NCBI GenBank assembly: GCA_020974905.1
Contig: CP087563.1
Location: forward strand, 1,178,001 to 1,242,000
Reading direction: 5' to 3'
DNA: 64,000 nt
From: Planctomycetes bacterium syqfu
Lineage (GTDB): Bacteria > Planctomycetota > Phycisphaerae > Phycisphaerales > Phycisphaeraceae
Below the pieces are notes generated by a model. That model did no database searches. It had not been told where the DNA came from and saw only the letters and a program-made list of their open reading frames with translations. Each line of letters starts with the position of its first letter. Within the stretch, counting starts at the first letter, position 1. Positions 17,287 to 25,849 of the stretch are shown in pieces. A program made the position numbers and the translations under genes.

Positions 17287-18531
17287 TTCAATTTCTTCAT
17301 CAAAGAGTCGGAAAGTGAACTTGCGTGTAAAGGAGCGGTCGAGTTTTTTGAGCAATTCGCCCTTGGCTTTCCAGTGATAAACGCTGGTGAGAATCGGGCT
17401 GTCGATGCCTGCATAGCCACTTGATTTGAGAATCTTGGCGGTGATGACCACACCGTCCTTGGCAAAGGTGATCTCCACCACCGGGTTGGCTTTGGGCCAG
17501 ATGCTTGCCTGGGTCACTGCAGTGAAGCGTGGGATACGCGTTTGGATTTCGATGCCTTTTCCCACGATCACCCCACCGATCTTGCCTTCAATTTCGTGAT
17601 GATCCAGGCTGTATGGTGGGGACTCTTTTTCTTCTCTGGGGATCACGGTCAAACGCGGCTGCTCTGCGATCTGGTCCGCCTTGTAGGGTTGAGCGACGGA
17701 CTCGCGCGGTTGTGGCAGTGCTGCAGGTGTCGGCTTGGCTTCTTCCTGGGGTTGGACCTGTGGTGTCGGTTCGACACGTTGCGGCAGCGGTGCTTCAGGC
17801 TTGACCGATGGCACCGGATCATTGGGGACCGTCGTCTGCGGCATCACGGCAACCGACGGGGTCTTGGACGCGATCGGTTGCTCATGAGCAATCTTCTCGG
17901 GAATCTCCATCTCCGGGGTAATCACCGGCACGGGGACCGGCAACTGATCCGAGGGCTTTTGTATCGGTGATGACTGAGCGACGGTCTGCGGCTGAGGCTC
18001 CTGCGTCACTGACTCCATCGGCTTTTGCGGTTGCTGCGGTTCAGCGGGTTCAGACTCCTGCGGGGCCTGCTGCGGGGAAGGTTGGGCGGGTGACGCCTGC
18101 GGGCTTGGCGTGGTCTTCTGGGTGACCATCACGTTCGATGCCGGGTCCACTTCGGTGGGTGCCACTTCCACGGGGTCAGCCAAACGTTGCAGCGCGGCCT
18201 GCTCGGTTTGAGATGGCATGGCGATGAGCTTTTCAAAGTCGTCATAGCCGATCCAGTTGAGCGTTAATATCTCCTGTGCATCATCCTTGCCAAGCAGCAG
18301 GTGGTCTTCTTCGACTTGCTCTTTTTCCTCTTTGCGTTCCTCGTTTTTGTCTTCTTTTTCAGACTTTTCAGGCATTTGCTCAATGGGTTCACGCAGGCGT
18401 TCCTGGCGCAGATGCAGCGAACTGAGCATGCCGGAGAAAACGAGGATGTGAAGCAATAACGAGACGATCATCGCAATGGCGACGGGCAGCCATGAATCAT
18501 CGCGACGGGTTGTGACTGTGAGTGTACTCAT
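17284..18531 (-). CDS. TonB-like energy-transducing protein
   Basis: The 415-aa protein has the three-part plan of TonB/TolA. One N-terminal membrane helix (about residues 15-36) is followed by a charged Glu/Lys stretch (47-77) and a very long Pro/Gln/Glu-rich linker (about 130-300). A globular C-terminus (about 320-415) contains ASIWPKANPVVEITFAKDG and SGYAGIDSPILTSVYHWKAK, similar to the TonB C-terminal box. Such proteins reach across the periplasm to energise outer-membrane receptors. It lies 33 bases downstream of exbD in the same direction. Unusually, no exbB is beside them. The stop codon sits inside a REP-like palindrome. Confidence 0.72.
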   Translation of the reverse strand: MSTLTVTTRRDDSWLPVAIAMIVSLLLHILVFSGMLSSLHLRQERLREPIEQMPEKSEKEDKNEERKEEKEQVEEDHLLLGKDDAQEILTLNWIGYDDFEKLIAMPSQTEQAALQRLADPVEVAPTEVDPASNVMVTQKTTPSPQASPAQPSPQQAPQESEPAEPQQPQKPMESVTQEPQPQTVAQSSPIQKPSDQLPVPVPVITPEMEIPEKIAHEQPIASKTPSVAVMPQTTVPNDPVPSVKPEAPLPQRVEPTPQVQPQEEAKPTPAALPQPRESVAQPYKADQIAEQPRLTVIPREEKESPPYSLDHHEIEGKIGGVIVGKGIEIQTRIPRFTAVTQASIWPKANPVVEITFAKDGVVITAKILKSSGYAGIDSPILTSVYHWKAKGELLKKLDRSFTRKFTFRLFDEEIE

Positions 18532-18564
18532 GAGGTCACTGGATTAATCCATACCATGTGTCGA

Positions 18565-18981
18565 TCAGGAACCGGGCGTGCCGACAATGGTGAACTCTGT
18601 GATCCCGGCAGCGCGGACTTTTTCGATCACCTTCAACAACACCGGCCCGCGGTCCGTCTGTCCCTTGGCCTGCATGGCTAGATACAACTTGGCGGCTTCG
18701 GGCTTCTGGGAAAGCTCGGCCAGGACTTTGTCCAACTGATACATGGCGATGGGTTCACGGTTGAAAAACAACTTGCCATGTTCATCCACCGTGATCGCGT
18801 TAACGACGGTTCGTGTGGAGGACTGCCCGGCAGTCACCGAGCTGAGTTCCACTGGCAGGACCTGCGCTTTGACCATTACGATCAGACTGTAAATGAAGAA
18901 CGTCAACAACAGAAAAATCACGTCGATCAGCGGCAGCATCTCCACGCGCGGAGCCAGGTCGTTGTGACGGATTTTGTACAT
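18565..18981 (-). CDS. exbD: ExbD/TolR family biopolymer transport protein
   Basis: The 138-aa protein has one helix after a short cytoplasmic N-terminus (EMLPLIDVIFLLLTFFIYSL). Asp20 in the IDVIF segment is the proton-path aspartate of the family. The periplasmic domain ends ITEFTIVGTPGS, as in ExbD. It would form a proton channel with ExbB and drive TonB, encoded just downstream. The ATG at 18981 has GGAG upstream; a GTG four codons earlier is an alternative. The gene follows aroB by about 100 bases. Confidence 0.85.
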   Translation of the reverse strand: MYKIRHNDLAPRVEMLPLIDVIFLLLTFFIYSLIVMVKAQVLPVELSSVTAGQSSTRTVVNAITVDEHGKLFFNREPIAMYQLDKVLAELSQKPEAAKLYLAMQAKGQTDRGPVLLKVIEKVRAAGITEFTIVGTPGS

Positions 18982-19040
18982 CTTGTTGATCACTCCATGA
19001 GTGAGTGGCGTTTAAGGTTGACGATGAGCTCTGCTCAATC

Positions 19041-19059
19041 CCGCGTTGACACAACGCGG
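19041..19059. repeat. Hairpin between aroB and exbD
   Basis: Arms CCGCGTT and AACGCGG flank the loop GACAC. No T-run follows on the minus strand, so it is not a classical terminator. The CAACGCGGCT portion resembles the short repeat at 44784. Confidence 0.45.
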
Positions 19060-19089
19060 CTCGCCCGAGGAACCTATCTGTCTAACACG

Positions 19090-20190
19090 TTATACGCGAA
19101 GACTGTTCCACGCGTTGCGAATTTCATCATCGCTGTGAGTATTGTCCACCACAACTTCGCCCATTTTCACTGGCAAAACAAGGCGAATCGCCCCGTCCTT
19201 GACCTTCTTGTCCAAACGCATCGTCTTGAGCAAATCTTCATTGTCAGCCAGATTGCCCGCTGAAGTCGGTAAGCCGAGTTTATCCTGCAGCGCGATCAAG
19301 CGATCCAGTACACTGCTGTCACACATGCCTGCATCGACTGCAAGACGGGTCGCAGCAACCATGCCCAGCGCAACAGCTTCACCGTGGTGATGCGAACCTT
19401 CGTCGGTGTACTTCTGGGTCGCTTCGATGGCATGGGCAAAGGTGTGGCCGAAGTTCAGATGAGCACGAACGCCAGATTCTTTTTCGTCTTCCATGACCAC
19501 GGTTGCCTTGATCTGGACATTACGTGCAACCAACTCCACCATGGTGTCCGGGTCCAGTGCGAGAATGCCATCGGCGTTGGCATCGATCCAGTCAAAGAGA
19601 TCTGCATCACGGATCACGCCATGCTTGACGCACTCAGCCAACCCGCAAATCAGTTCGCGGCGTGGCAGGGTTTTGAGCGTATCCGTATCAATGACCACCA
19701 CGTTAGGCTGGTAAAACGCACCAATGAGATTCTTGCCTTGCGGGACGTTGACGCCGACTTTACCGCCAACGGAGGCATCGACCATGGACAAGAGCGTGGT
19801 CGGACATTGAATAAACGGCACGCCTCGGAGATAACTGGCAGCAACAAATCCGACAGTGTCGCCAATCACGCCACCACCCAGGGCGACGATGGGCGACTTG
19901 CGTTCCATGCGCGCGTTAAGCAGATCGTCATAGAGCTTCTGCATGGTGGTCAGATTCTTGTTGTGTTCGCCAGCATTCATGGTGCAGGTGAGAACCTGCT
20001 GATACCCCGCCTGCTCCATGGACTTCATGGCAGTGGGCAGATGCAGTGACTGAACCGACTCATCAGCAATGATCGTGCCCCGGTCATGCCTGGCGGCCGC
20101 CATGGTCAACTCACCCAACTGAGCCAGCAGGCCGGGTTGGATGTGAATCTGATACTGATGATGGGGCAACTTTAAATCGACAACTGCCAT
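19090..20190 (-). CDS. aroB: 3-dehydroquinate synthase
   Basis: This is the second enzyme of the shikimate pathway, converting DAHP to 3-dehydroquinate with NAD and a divalent metal. The 366-aa protein shows the NAD-binding GGGVIGDTVGFVAASYLRG, the substrate segment SMVDASVGGKVGVN, and metal ligands in GLAECVKHGVI, HLNFGHTFAHAIE and SHHHGEAVALGM. The ATG at 20190 has GGAGG nine bases upstream; the frame extends to 20235 without support. It is the first gene of a likely aroB-exbD-tonB run. Confidence 0.95.
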   Translation of the reverse strand: MAVVDLKLPHHQYQIHIQPGLLAQLGELTMAAARHDRGTIIADESVQSLHLPTAMKSMEQAGYQQVLTCTMNAGEHNKNLTTMQKLYDDLLNARMERKSPIVALGGGVIGDTVGFVAASYLRGVPFIQCPTTLLSMVDASVGGKVGVNVPQGKNLIGAFYQPNVVVIDTDTLKTLPRRELICGLAECVKHGVIRDADLFDWIDANADGILALDPDTMVELVARNVQIKATVVMEDEKESGVRAHLNFGHTFAHAIEATQKYTDEGSHHHGEAVALGMVAATRLAVDAGMCDSSVLDRLIALQDKLGLPTSAGNLADNEDLLKTMRLDKKVKDGAIRLVLPVKMGEVVVDNTHSDDEIRNAWNSLRV

Positions 20191-20327
20191 GGCATACGGC
20201 CTCCAAAGCGGATGGGTGAACTTCGTAAAACCCACATGATAATCGACCTGCGGGTTTGATGTTGAAGCGGTGCAGGTCTGTCAAGGTTCATTCCATGAAT
20301 TCAACCTTCAAACCTTCGTCCCAAGAC

Positions 20328-20349
20328 CGCGCTAAACCGCAAGCGGTTT
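20328..20349. repeat. TAAACCGC/GCGGTTT palindrome, third copy
   Basis: CGCGCTAAACCGCAAGCGG is followed by TTT, as in the copy at 17264. It lies between the divergent aroB and LacI-regulator genes. Confidence 0.8.
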
Positions 20350-20415
20350 GAAAGACCGCATTTGAACACAAAAAACAGACATTGAAAAAAATTTGCCTGA
20401 TTTACTTGAATTCAG

Positions 20416-20447
20416 CGTTGTATCACCTAGAATTTAACGTTGTATCA
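20416..20447. promoter_or_regulatory. Tandem CGTTGTATCA boxes at the LacI-regulator start
   Basis: Two identical 10-base boxes start at 20416 and 20438, 22 bases apart (two helical turns); the second overlaps the first base of the ATG. This suggests an autoregulatory site covering the promoter and start. LacI-type operators are usually palindromic, so another factor could bind. Confidence 0.45.
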
Positions 20448-21520
20448 TGAAAACACAATCCCCCCCCACCAATACGACCCTCAAGGACATTGCCGCCTAC
20501 ACTGGTGTGTCGATCACAGCCGTTTCCCATGTGCTCAATAACCGTCTGGGACGGGTGCGGGTCAGTGATGACACCAAAAAACGGATCAAGCAGGCCGCCC
20601 GGGAACTGAATTACGTCCCGCAGCTCAAAGCCCGATCCATGGCAACGAACAAGAGTTATGCCGTCGCTGCGCTCTACTCCACGACACCCGTGGTCGGAGA
20701 TATCGGTAATGCTGCCTATTTCATTCATGCACTCTGCGGCGTGGAGGAAGTCTGCAAGTCGGTGAACTATCACTGCATGTTTGCCACCTGCGATTTGCAG
20801 TCACCGGAAAAATTCGTCAAGCCTCGACTGATGCAGGACGGCAGCGTCGATGGCGTGATCCTCGTGGGCTACACCAGCACGGAAGTCGCCCGGGAGTTGG
20901 CATCGCTGGGATTGCCCTGCGTGCACATGGGTTCGAACCTGGACCCGAGCATCAACATGCCCCACATCGACCCGGATATGAATGCGGCGTTTGAGCAGGC
21001 GGTGGACCATCTTTACGCACTTGGTCATCGCAAGATCGAGTTGTATTTCCCATTGGGACCGGGTCCTGAAGAAATCGCGGGACGGTTCGCGCTGCTGGGA
21101 TCGAAATATCCCGATTTACAGACGCCGGTGGTCTTTGGCCCCAAGCGTTCGAGTCATGTGTCGGACATTTACGAGCATGCCCGTGCATTGATAACTGACC
21201 CCGATCGCCCCACTGCGTTTATCTGTCATTCACCTCATGCCACGGGGTTGATGGAAGTGTTCAGTGAAGCGGGTTTACAGAGTCCGCGTGACTACAGCAT
21301 CATTGCCAATGGTTCGGCGGAACTCACGGAAAGTGGCATCGGACCGGGGCGAATCAAGACTGCGATGATTGAATTACCCAGCCGCCTGACTGCTCAATAT
21401 GCGACGGCTTGCCTGCTGGAAAAATTAGACGTTCGATCGGAAGAATACCCCACGTGGGAAGCCAAGGTGCCCTGCAATCTGGTGGATGGCCCCACGATTG
21501 GCCCCGCGCCCCGTCGCTGA
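20447..21520 (+). CDS. LacI-family transcriptional regulator
   Basis: The 357-aa repressor-type protein has the N-terminal LacI helix-turn-helix at about residues 10-55 ([20 protein letters not shown], then [18 protein letters not shown]). A sugar-binding sensor domain follows ([50 protein letters not shown]). It is 14 bases upstream of a prepilin gene and a GH16 glycosidase gene, so it probably controls them in response to the products of polysaccharide breakdown. That link is inferred from position. Confidence 0.92.
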   Translation: MKTQSPPTNTTLKDIAAYTGVSITAVSHVLNNRLGRVRVSDDTKKRIKQAARELNYVPQLKARSMATNKSYAVAALYSTTPVVGDIGNAAYFIHALCGVEEVCKSVNYHCMFATCDLQSPEKFVKPRLMQDGSVDGVILVGYTSTEVARELASLGLPCVHMGSNLDPSINMPHIDPDMNAAFEQAVDHLYALGHRKIELYFPLGPGPEEIAGRFALLGSKYPDLQTPVVFGPKRSSHVSDIYEHARALITDPDRPTAFICHSPHATGLMEVFSEAGLQSPRDYSIIANGSAELTESGIGPGRIKTAMIELPSRLTAQYATACLLEKLDVRSEEYPTWEAKVPCNLVDGPTIGPAPRR

Positions 21521-21534
21521 TACAGGAGACAATC

Positions 21535-22251
21535 ATGTCATACCCTTCATGCAGAAAGTCTCTGCCCAACATCTCAAACACCCGTTCGTTTCGAGGATTT
21601 ACCTTGATCGAACTGCTGGTTGTGATCAGCATTATTTCACTGTTGATCTCGATCCTGTTACCGGCATTAGGAGCAGCTCGAGCGACTGCACGACGTGTGC
21701 AATGTCTAAATAAAGTCCGTCAGACGAACCTGGGTTACGTGATGTATGCAGGCGATTTTGAAGACATGTATCCCTATGACCGTGGTGTATCCGGTGTCGA
21801 ACCATGGACGACATTGATTGGTGATTATCTGAATCAAAACAATACACACAGCTACACGTTCCGACCGCTGTACCGTTGCCCGGAAAAAGCGACGGATATC
21901 ACGGACCCCAGTGATTGGGGATTCTGGTACACCGACTATGGCATGCATCGCACGTTAACCAGTGGCGTGCGTACCAGCGATATCCAAAACCCAGGCCGAC
22001 TGTATGTGCTTGGGGATTACTACGATGTCACCAAACGTTTTCATTATGCCGGTAATGTGAACCAGACACCGCTGCGGATCGATCAGACCTTCTGTCATCA
22101 GAAGACGATGAACCTGGTCTATGCTGACGGTCATGGTGGTAACATCAAACGCACGCCCGAGACCTACCCGACTATCACAGCAACCTTTGTCAGCTACTGG
22201 GGCAACCCGGACAACTTGCCCGTGTTCCCCGTCCCGTTTGCTGACAAATAA
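21535..22251 (+). CDS. Prepilin-type protein with H-X9-DG signature, next to GH16
   Basis: The 238-aa protein begins with a leader of about 20 residues and then the prepilin signal [22 protein letters not shown]. Near the C-terminus [13 protein letters not shown] gives the H-X9-DG motif. The middle holds a Cys and several Tyr/Trp blocks typical of the DUF1559-like families. The ATG at 21535 follows AGGAG; the longer frame from 21409 overlaps the LacI gene and is rejected. The gene sits between the LacI regulator and the GH16 enzyme in one run, so it may be a pseudopilin or surface protein serving that enzyme. Confidence 0.88.
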   Translation: MSYPSCRKSLPNISNTRSFRGFTLIELLVVISIISLLISILLPALGAARATARRVQCLNKVRQTNLGYVMYAGDFEDMYPYDRGVSGVEPWTTLIGDYLNQNNTHSYTFRPLYRCPEKATDITDPSDWGFWYTDYGMHRTLTSGVRTSDIQNPGRLYVLGDYYDVTKRFHYAGNVNQTPLRIDQTFCHQKTMNLVYADGHGGNIKRTPETYPTITATFVSYWGNPDNLPVFPVPFADK

Positions 22252-22303
22252 ACCATCGACATCAACACAACCAAACATGTTTTTCAAGATAGAAGGTTAA
22301 TCC

Positions 22304-23320
22304 ATGTTCCCACGCTTATGCTGCGTCCTGATCGTCACTGCCCTGCTTTCCGTTGCCTGTCAGGCACAACAGACTCAACCACCCCAATCGACCGTGCCAC
22401 AGGAAGTTCAACTTGATGGCAAGACATACACACTTCAATTCAATGATGAATTTGATGGGACAGAAATTGACTGGGACAAATGGACCTATCGCGGTAAAGG
22501 CATCAGTCCCAAGCGCAAACGCATCTTCGGGACCGACGGTGTTAAACTCGATGGCAAAGGCAACCTGATCATGACGGCTTACGGTGTCGCACGTCAGTCC
22601 CTGCCCGATGAATATGTCGATCAGTTCGAAGGCATCTGGGTACCCGTCACCACCAACATCCGCACCAAGAAAGAGTTCACCTTCGGCTATCACGAAGTCC
22701 GACTGAAAATGCCCGTCGTCAAAGGCTATGGCATGGCGGTATGGCTCCAGTCCAACGGACAGACACAGAAAAACCATCCCGGTACCGCAGAAGTCGGTGC
22801 GGAAATCGACATCATCGAACAGACCTTCTTTGACCGTGCAGGCAAGCCCAGTGATTACAAACACTCGACCATTCACTGGGGTGGGTACGGCAGAACACAC
22901 CAGTTCATCAGCATCACCGTTGACCCCAAAACCGGCACGCAGGAACACACCGCCCATCAGGACGAAGAGCTCAACCTCGTCAAAACCAAGGTCACCAAGG
23001 ACCGCAAGGGCAATGACATTCCCGAGAACCTCGTGCGCGAAAAATGGACCTACAAAACCGACGACCTGGACTTCCGCGATGAACAGTTCCACACCGTCAG
23101 CGTCCTATGGACTCCCGACTACTACAAGTTTTATTACGACGGACACTGCATCGGCAAGATCGAACAAGGCGTCTCCCATGCACCGGGTTACATGATCCTC
23201 TGGCCACGTATGTTTAACTTCCTGGAACTCGTCGGCAACACCCAGGAAGGTCCCGGCGACCTGCAAACCAGCAAAGCCAAATACGAGATCGATTACTACC
23301 GCGTCTATCAAGCCAAGTAA
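22304..23320 (+). CDS. Secreted glycoside hydrolase family 16
   Basis: The 338-aa enzyme is exported. An N-terminal hydrophobic signal (residues 3-18) ends at SVAC-Q, which could be a weak lipobox with Cys19. The catalytic signature is GAEIDIIEQ, with nucleophile Glu167, Asp169 and acid/base Glu172 in the E-x-D-x-x-E arrangement of GH16. Conserved FNDEFDGTEIDWDKW and the C-terminal YEIDYYRVYQ also fit. The family retains net stereochemistry and cuts beta-1,3 or beta-1,4 glycans such as laminarin, agar, porphyran or carrageenan. The exact substrate cannot be read here, although the long inserts are more like marine galactanases. Confidence 0.9.
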   Translation: MFPRLCCVLIVTALLSVACQAQQTQPPQSTVPQEVQLDGKTYTLQFNDEFDGTEIDWDKWTYRGKGISPKRKRIFGTDGVKLDGKGNLIMTAYGVARQSLPDEYVDQFEGIWVPVTTNIRTKKEFTFGYHEVRLKMPVVKGYGMAVWLQSNGQTQKNHPGTAEVGAEIDIIEQTFFDRAGKPSDYKHSTIHWGGYGRTHQFISITVDPKTGTQEHTAHQDEELNLVKTKVTKDRKGNDIPENLVREKWTYKTDDLDFRDEQFHTVSVLWTPDYYKFYYDGHCIGKIEQGVSHAPGYMILWPRMFNFLELVGNTQEGPGDLQTSKAKYEIDYYRVYQAK

Positions 23321-23381
23321 CACATAACGCACAATCACAGTGCGTCCCCCCACTCATTAAACCCACAAACTGGAACTAAAG

Positions 23382-23403
23382 CCCCGGGACTTGAGTCCCG
23401 GGG
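23382..23403. terminator. Strong GC hairpin after the GH16 gene
   Basis: Perfect arms CCCCGGGAC and GTCCCGGGG flank the loop TTGA. There is no T-run, so it may be a processing barrier or another intergenic repeat rather than a true terminator. A weaker pair, CAACGGG and CCCGTTG, follows directly. Confidence 0.4.
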
Positions 23404-23576
23404 ACCAACGGGTAACATCAACCCAATGAATCCCGTTGATGAAACCTATTGCTTTAAGGCGCAGTCGTTCATTTGAATGACGTAAACCGTCTACCCTCCC
23501 AAACCTGGATCGCGCTAGCATCACCACGTCGCAACTGGTATCATTTGCTTTTTAACCCTGAATTTCGTGAGAAGCC

Positions 23577-25130
23577 ATGAATCCATTGCCCCATGACCAG
23601 GTGATCCCGATCCTCGACTTTGGATCGCAGTATGTTCAACTCATTGCACGTCGCGTGCGAGAAGCAGGTGTGTTCAGCATCCTCGTCCGCCCTGACATCA
23701 GCGTTGAAGAACTCAAAGCCATGAATCCCAAGGGTCTGATCCTCTCGGGAGGCCCTTCGAGTGTCTACGAAGAAAATGCTCCTCAGTGTGATCCGAACCT
23801 CTTTAGTCTCGGTGTTCCCGTGCTGGGCATCTGCTACGGCATGCAGGCTGCCTCCACGGTGCTCGGTGCCCAGGTTCGCGGCGCTTCAAGTCGTGAATAT
23901 GGTCGCGCACAACTCAACATTCTCGATAACTCCGATCTGCTCAAGGGCATTCCCGAACACACGGCCGTGTGGATGAGTCACGGAGACCAGGTCGACACAC
24001 TGCACGAAGATTTCATCGCTTTAGCCAAGACACCGACGTGTCCCTTTGCCGCAGTCAAACATAAGACTCAGCCGTTCTATGGTGTGCAGTTCCACCCGGA
24101 AGTCACGCACACCCCCCATGGCATTGAACTGCTGTCCAACTTCCTGTTCCAAATCTGCAAATGTGATGCAACCTGGAAGATGTCCGATTTTGTGGACACC
24201 GCCATCGCGCGTGTCCGTGAACAAGTCGGCAACAGCCGCGTGATCTGCGGACTCTCCGGCGGGGTGGACTCCTCGGTCGTCGCTGCACTCCTGGCAAAAG
24301 CCATCGGCAAACAACTGACCTGCATCTTCGTCGACAACGGCGTGCTGCGTAAAAACGAACGCGAGATGGTCGAGACCATGTTCCGCGATCACTTCGAGAT
24401 CGACCTGCGCGTTATTGATGCTGAAAAGCAATTCCTTGATGACCTTGCTGGCGTCGAAGAACCTCAGACCAAACGCACCCGCATCGGCCATCGCTTTATT
24501 GATATCTTCAAGGAAGCCTCGTCTGACATTGAAGATGCCAAGTTCCTTGCCCAAGGCACGCTGTATCCCGATGTCATCGAATCGGGTCATGGTCACTCCG
24601 GACAGGCAGCCAACATCAAGCTGCACCACAACGTCGGCGGACTGCCTGAACAACTTGGCTTTGAACTCATCGAACCGCTGCGTGATCTTTTCAAAGACGA
24701 AGTCCGCAAACTCGGCGAAGTCCTCGGCCTGCCCGAACAGATGGTCTGGCGTCATCCCTTCCCCGGCCCCGGCTTGGCGGTCCGCGTGCTCGGTGAAGTG
24801 ACCAAAGAAAAGCTGGACCTGTTGCGTGATGCGGACGAAATCCTGCTTGAAGAAATCGTCTCCAACAATCTCTACCGTCGCACCGCTCAGGTGTTCGCAG
24901 TGCTCCTGCCAATCAAGGCGGTGGGCGTGATGGGTGATGGGCGGACTTACGAAAGCGTCGTTGCCATCCGCGCCGTGGAATCGCAGGACTTCATGACCGC
25001 GGACTGGGCCCGCATCCCCTACGATGTGTTGGCAACGATCAGTAACCGCATCATCAACGAAATCCGTGGCATTAACCGCGTGGTCTACGACATCAGTTCC
25101 AAGCCACCAGCCACGATTGAATGGGAATAA
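23577..25130 (+). CDS. guaA: GMP synthase (glutamine-hydrolysing)
   Basis: The enzyme converts XMP to GMP using glutamine nitrogen. The 517-aa chain has a class I glutaminase half (Cys86 in GICYGMQ, His173 and Glu175 in QFHPEVTH), an ATP-pyrophosphatase domain with the P-loop LSGGVDSS (about 226-233) and the C-terminal dimerisation domain ending [10 protein letters not shown]. All catalytic residues are present. The gene is single; guaB is not adjacent. Confidence 0.97.
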   Translation: MNPLPHDQVIPILDFGSQYVQLIARRVREAGVFSILVRPDISVEELKAMNPKGLILSGGPSSVYEENAPQCDPNLFSLGVPVLGICYGMQAASTVLGAQVRGASSREYGRAQLNILDNSDLLKGIPEHTAVWMSHGDQVDTLHEDFIALAKTPTCPFAAVKHKTQPFYGVQFHPEVTHTPHGIELLSNFLFQICKCDATWKMSDFVDTAIARVREQVGNSRVICGLSGGVDSSVVAALLAKAIGKQLTCIFVDNGVLRKNEREMVETMFRDHFEIDLRVIDAEKQFLDDLAGVEEPQTKRTRIGHRFIDIFKEASSDIEDAKFLAQGTLYPDVIESGHGHSGQAANIKLHHNVGGLPEQLGFELIEPLRDLFKDEVRKLGEVLGLPEQMVWRHPFPGPGLAVRVLGEVTKEKLDLLRDADEILLEEIVSNNLYRRTAQVFAVLLPIKAVGVMGDGRTYESVVAIRAVESQDFMTADWARIPYDVLATISNRIINEIRGINRVVYDISSKPPATIEWE

Positions 25131-25161
25131 CCCCCCCCAACCCACGGAAGTTTTCTCAAGT

Positions 25162-25209
25162 AATACCGCAAAGTGAATATCCGGTATTTAGCCGCATCAC
25201 TTGTGATGC
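25162..25209 (+). promoter_or_regulatory. Two adjacent hairpins between guaA and the AcpH-like gene
   Basis: The first has arms AATACCG and CGGTATT (25162-25188). The second is the near-palindrome GCATCAC-TT-GTGATGC (25194-25209), ending 21 bases before the next start codon. They may end guaA transcription or bind a regulator; neither has a T-run. Confidence 0.4.
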
Positions 25210-25230
25210 GTTGATTTACAGGAGTCACCA

Positions 25231-25827
25231 GTGAACTGGCTTGCACATGCCCTGCTCTCTGAAGACAGTGTCGAGTTTCGACTGGGCAATGTGCTTGCGG
25301 ATCTGGTCAAGGGCAGGCAACGCAAGACCATGTCCCATGAGTTTCTGCGTGGCGTGAAGCATCATCAGAAAATTGATGCCTTCACCGACACCCACCCAGT
25401 TGTCATCCGAAGCCAATCCCGTATCAGCGATCCATACCGCCGATTCTCCGGCATACTCGTGGACATATTCTACGATCACTTTTTAGCCAACACATGGGAG
25501 CAGCATTGCCCATCCCTCTTGTCGGACTTCACAGCAGTGTTGTATTTGCAGATGCAGCATTACCCCGTGAAGTTTACAGATGAAACGCAACATGCCATCG
25601 ACCGTATGATCGCCGATGATCGGCTGGGTTCGTATCAACAAGTTGAAGGCATTGGTGATACCCTGTTACGAGTCTCCAATCGGATCTATGAACGAACCGG
25701 TCGTGAATTTGAGCTTCAGAAAGCTGTTGATGAATTGACTGCAAACTACGATGCATTAGCAGACGATTTTGCACAGTTCTTCCCGGAACTCAAACGCTAT
25801 GTCGGTATGCCTGATCCAGTGCATTAA
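25231..25827 (+). CDS. Acyl carrier protein phosphodiesterase-like (DUF479)
   Basis: The 198-aa protein matches the AcpH family, which removes 4'-phosphopantetheine from holo-ACP. Characteristic parts are MNWLAHALLS at the start, RLGNVLADLVKG, HHQKIDAFTDTHPVV (HD-like metal ligands) and DIFYDHFLA. The start is GTG at 25231 with AGGAG just upstream. The gene is convergent with the giant propeller-protein gene. ACP turnover is the family role; no biochemical context is present here. Confidence 0.85.
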   Translation: MNWLAHALLSEDSVEFRLGNVLADLVKGRQRKTMSHEFLRGVKHHQKIDAFTDTHPVVIRSQSRISDPYRRFSGILVDIFYDHFLANTWEQHCPSLLSDFTAVLYLQMQHYPVKFTDETQHAIDRMIADDRLGSYQQVEGIGDTLLRVSNRIYERTGREFELQKAVDELTANYDALADDFAQFFPELKRYVGMPDPVH

Positions 25828-25849
25828 GTCTTTGCATAGCATCAATCTT

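Noticed and set aside
24021-25145. 374-codon frame opposite guaA
   Set aside because: It runs antisense to the conserved GMP synthase, and its composition reflects the codon bias of the other strand.
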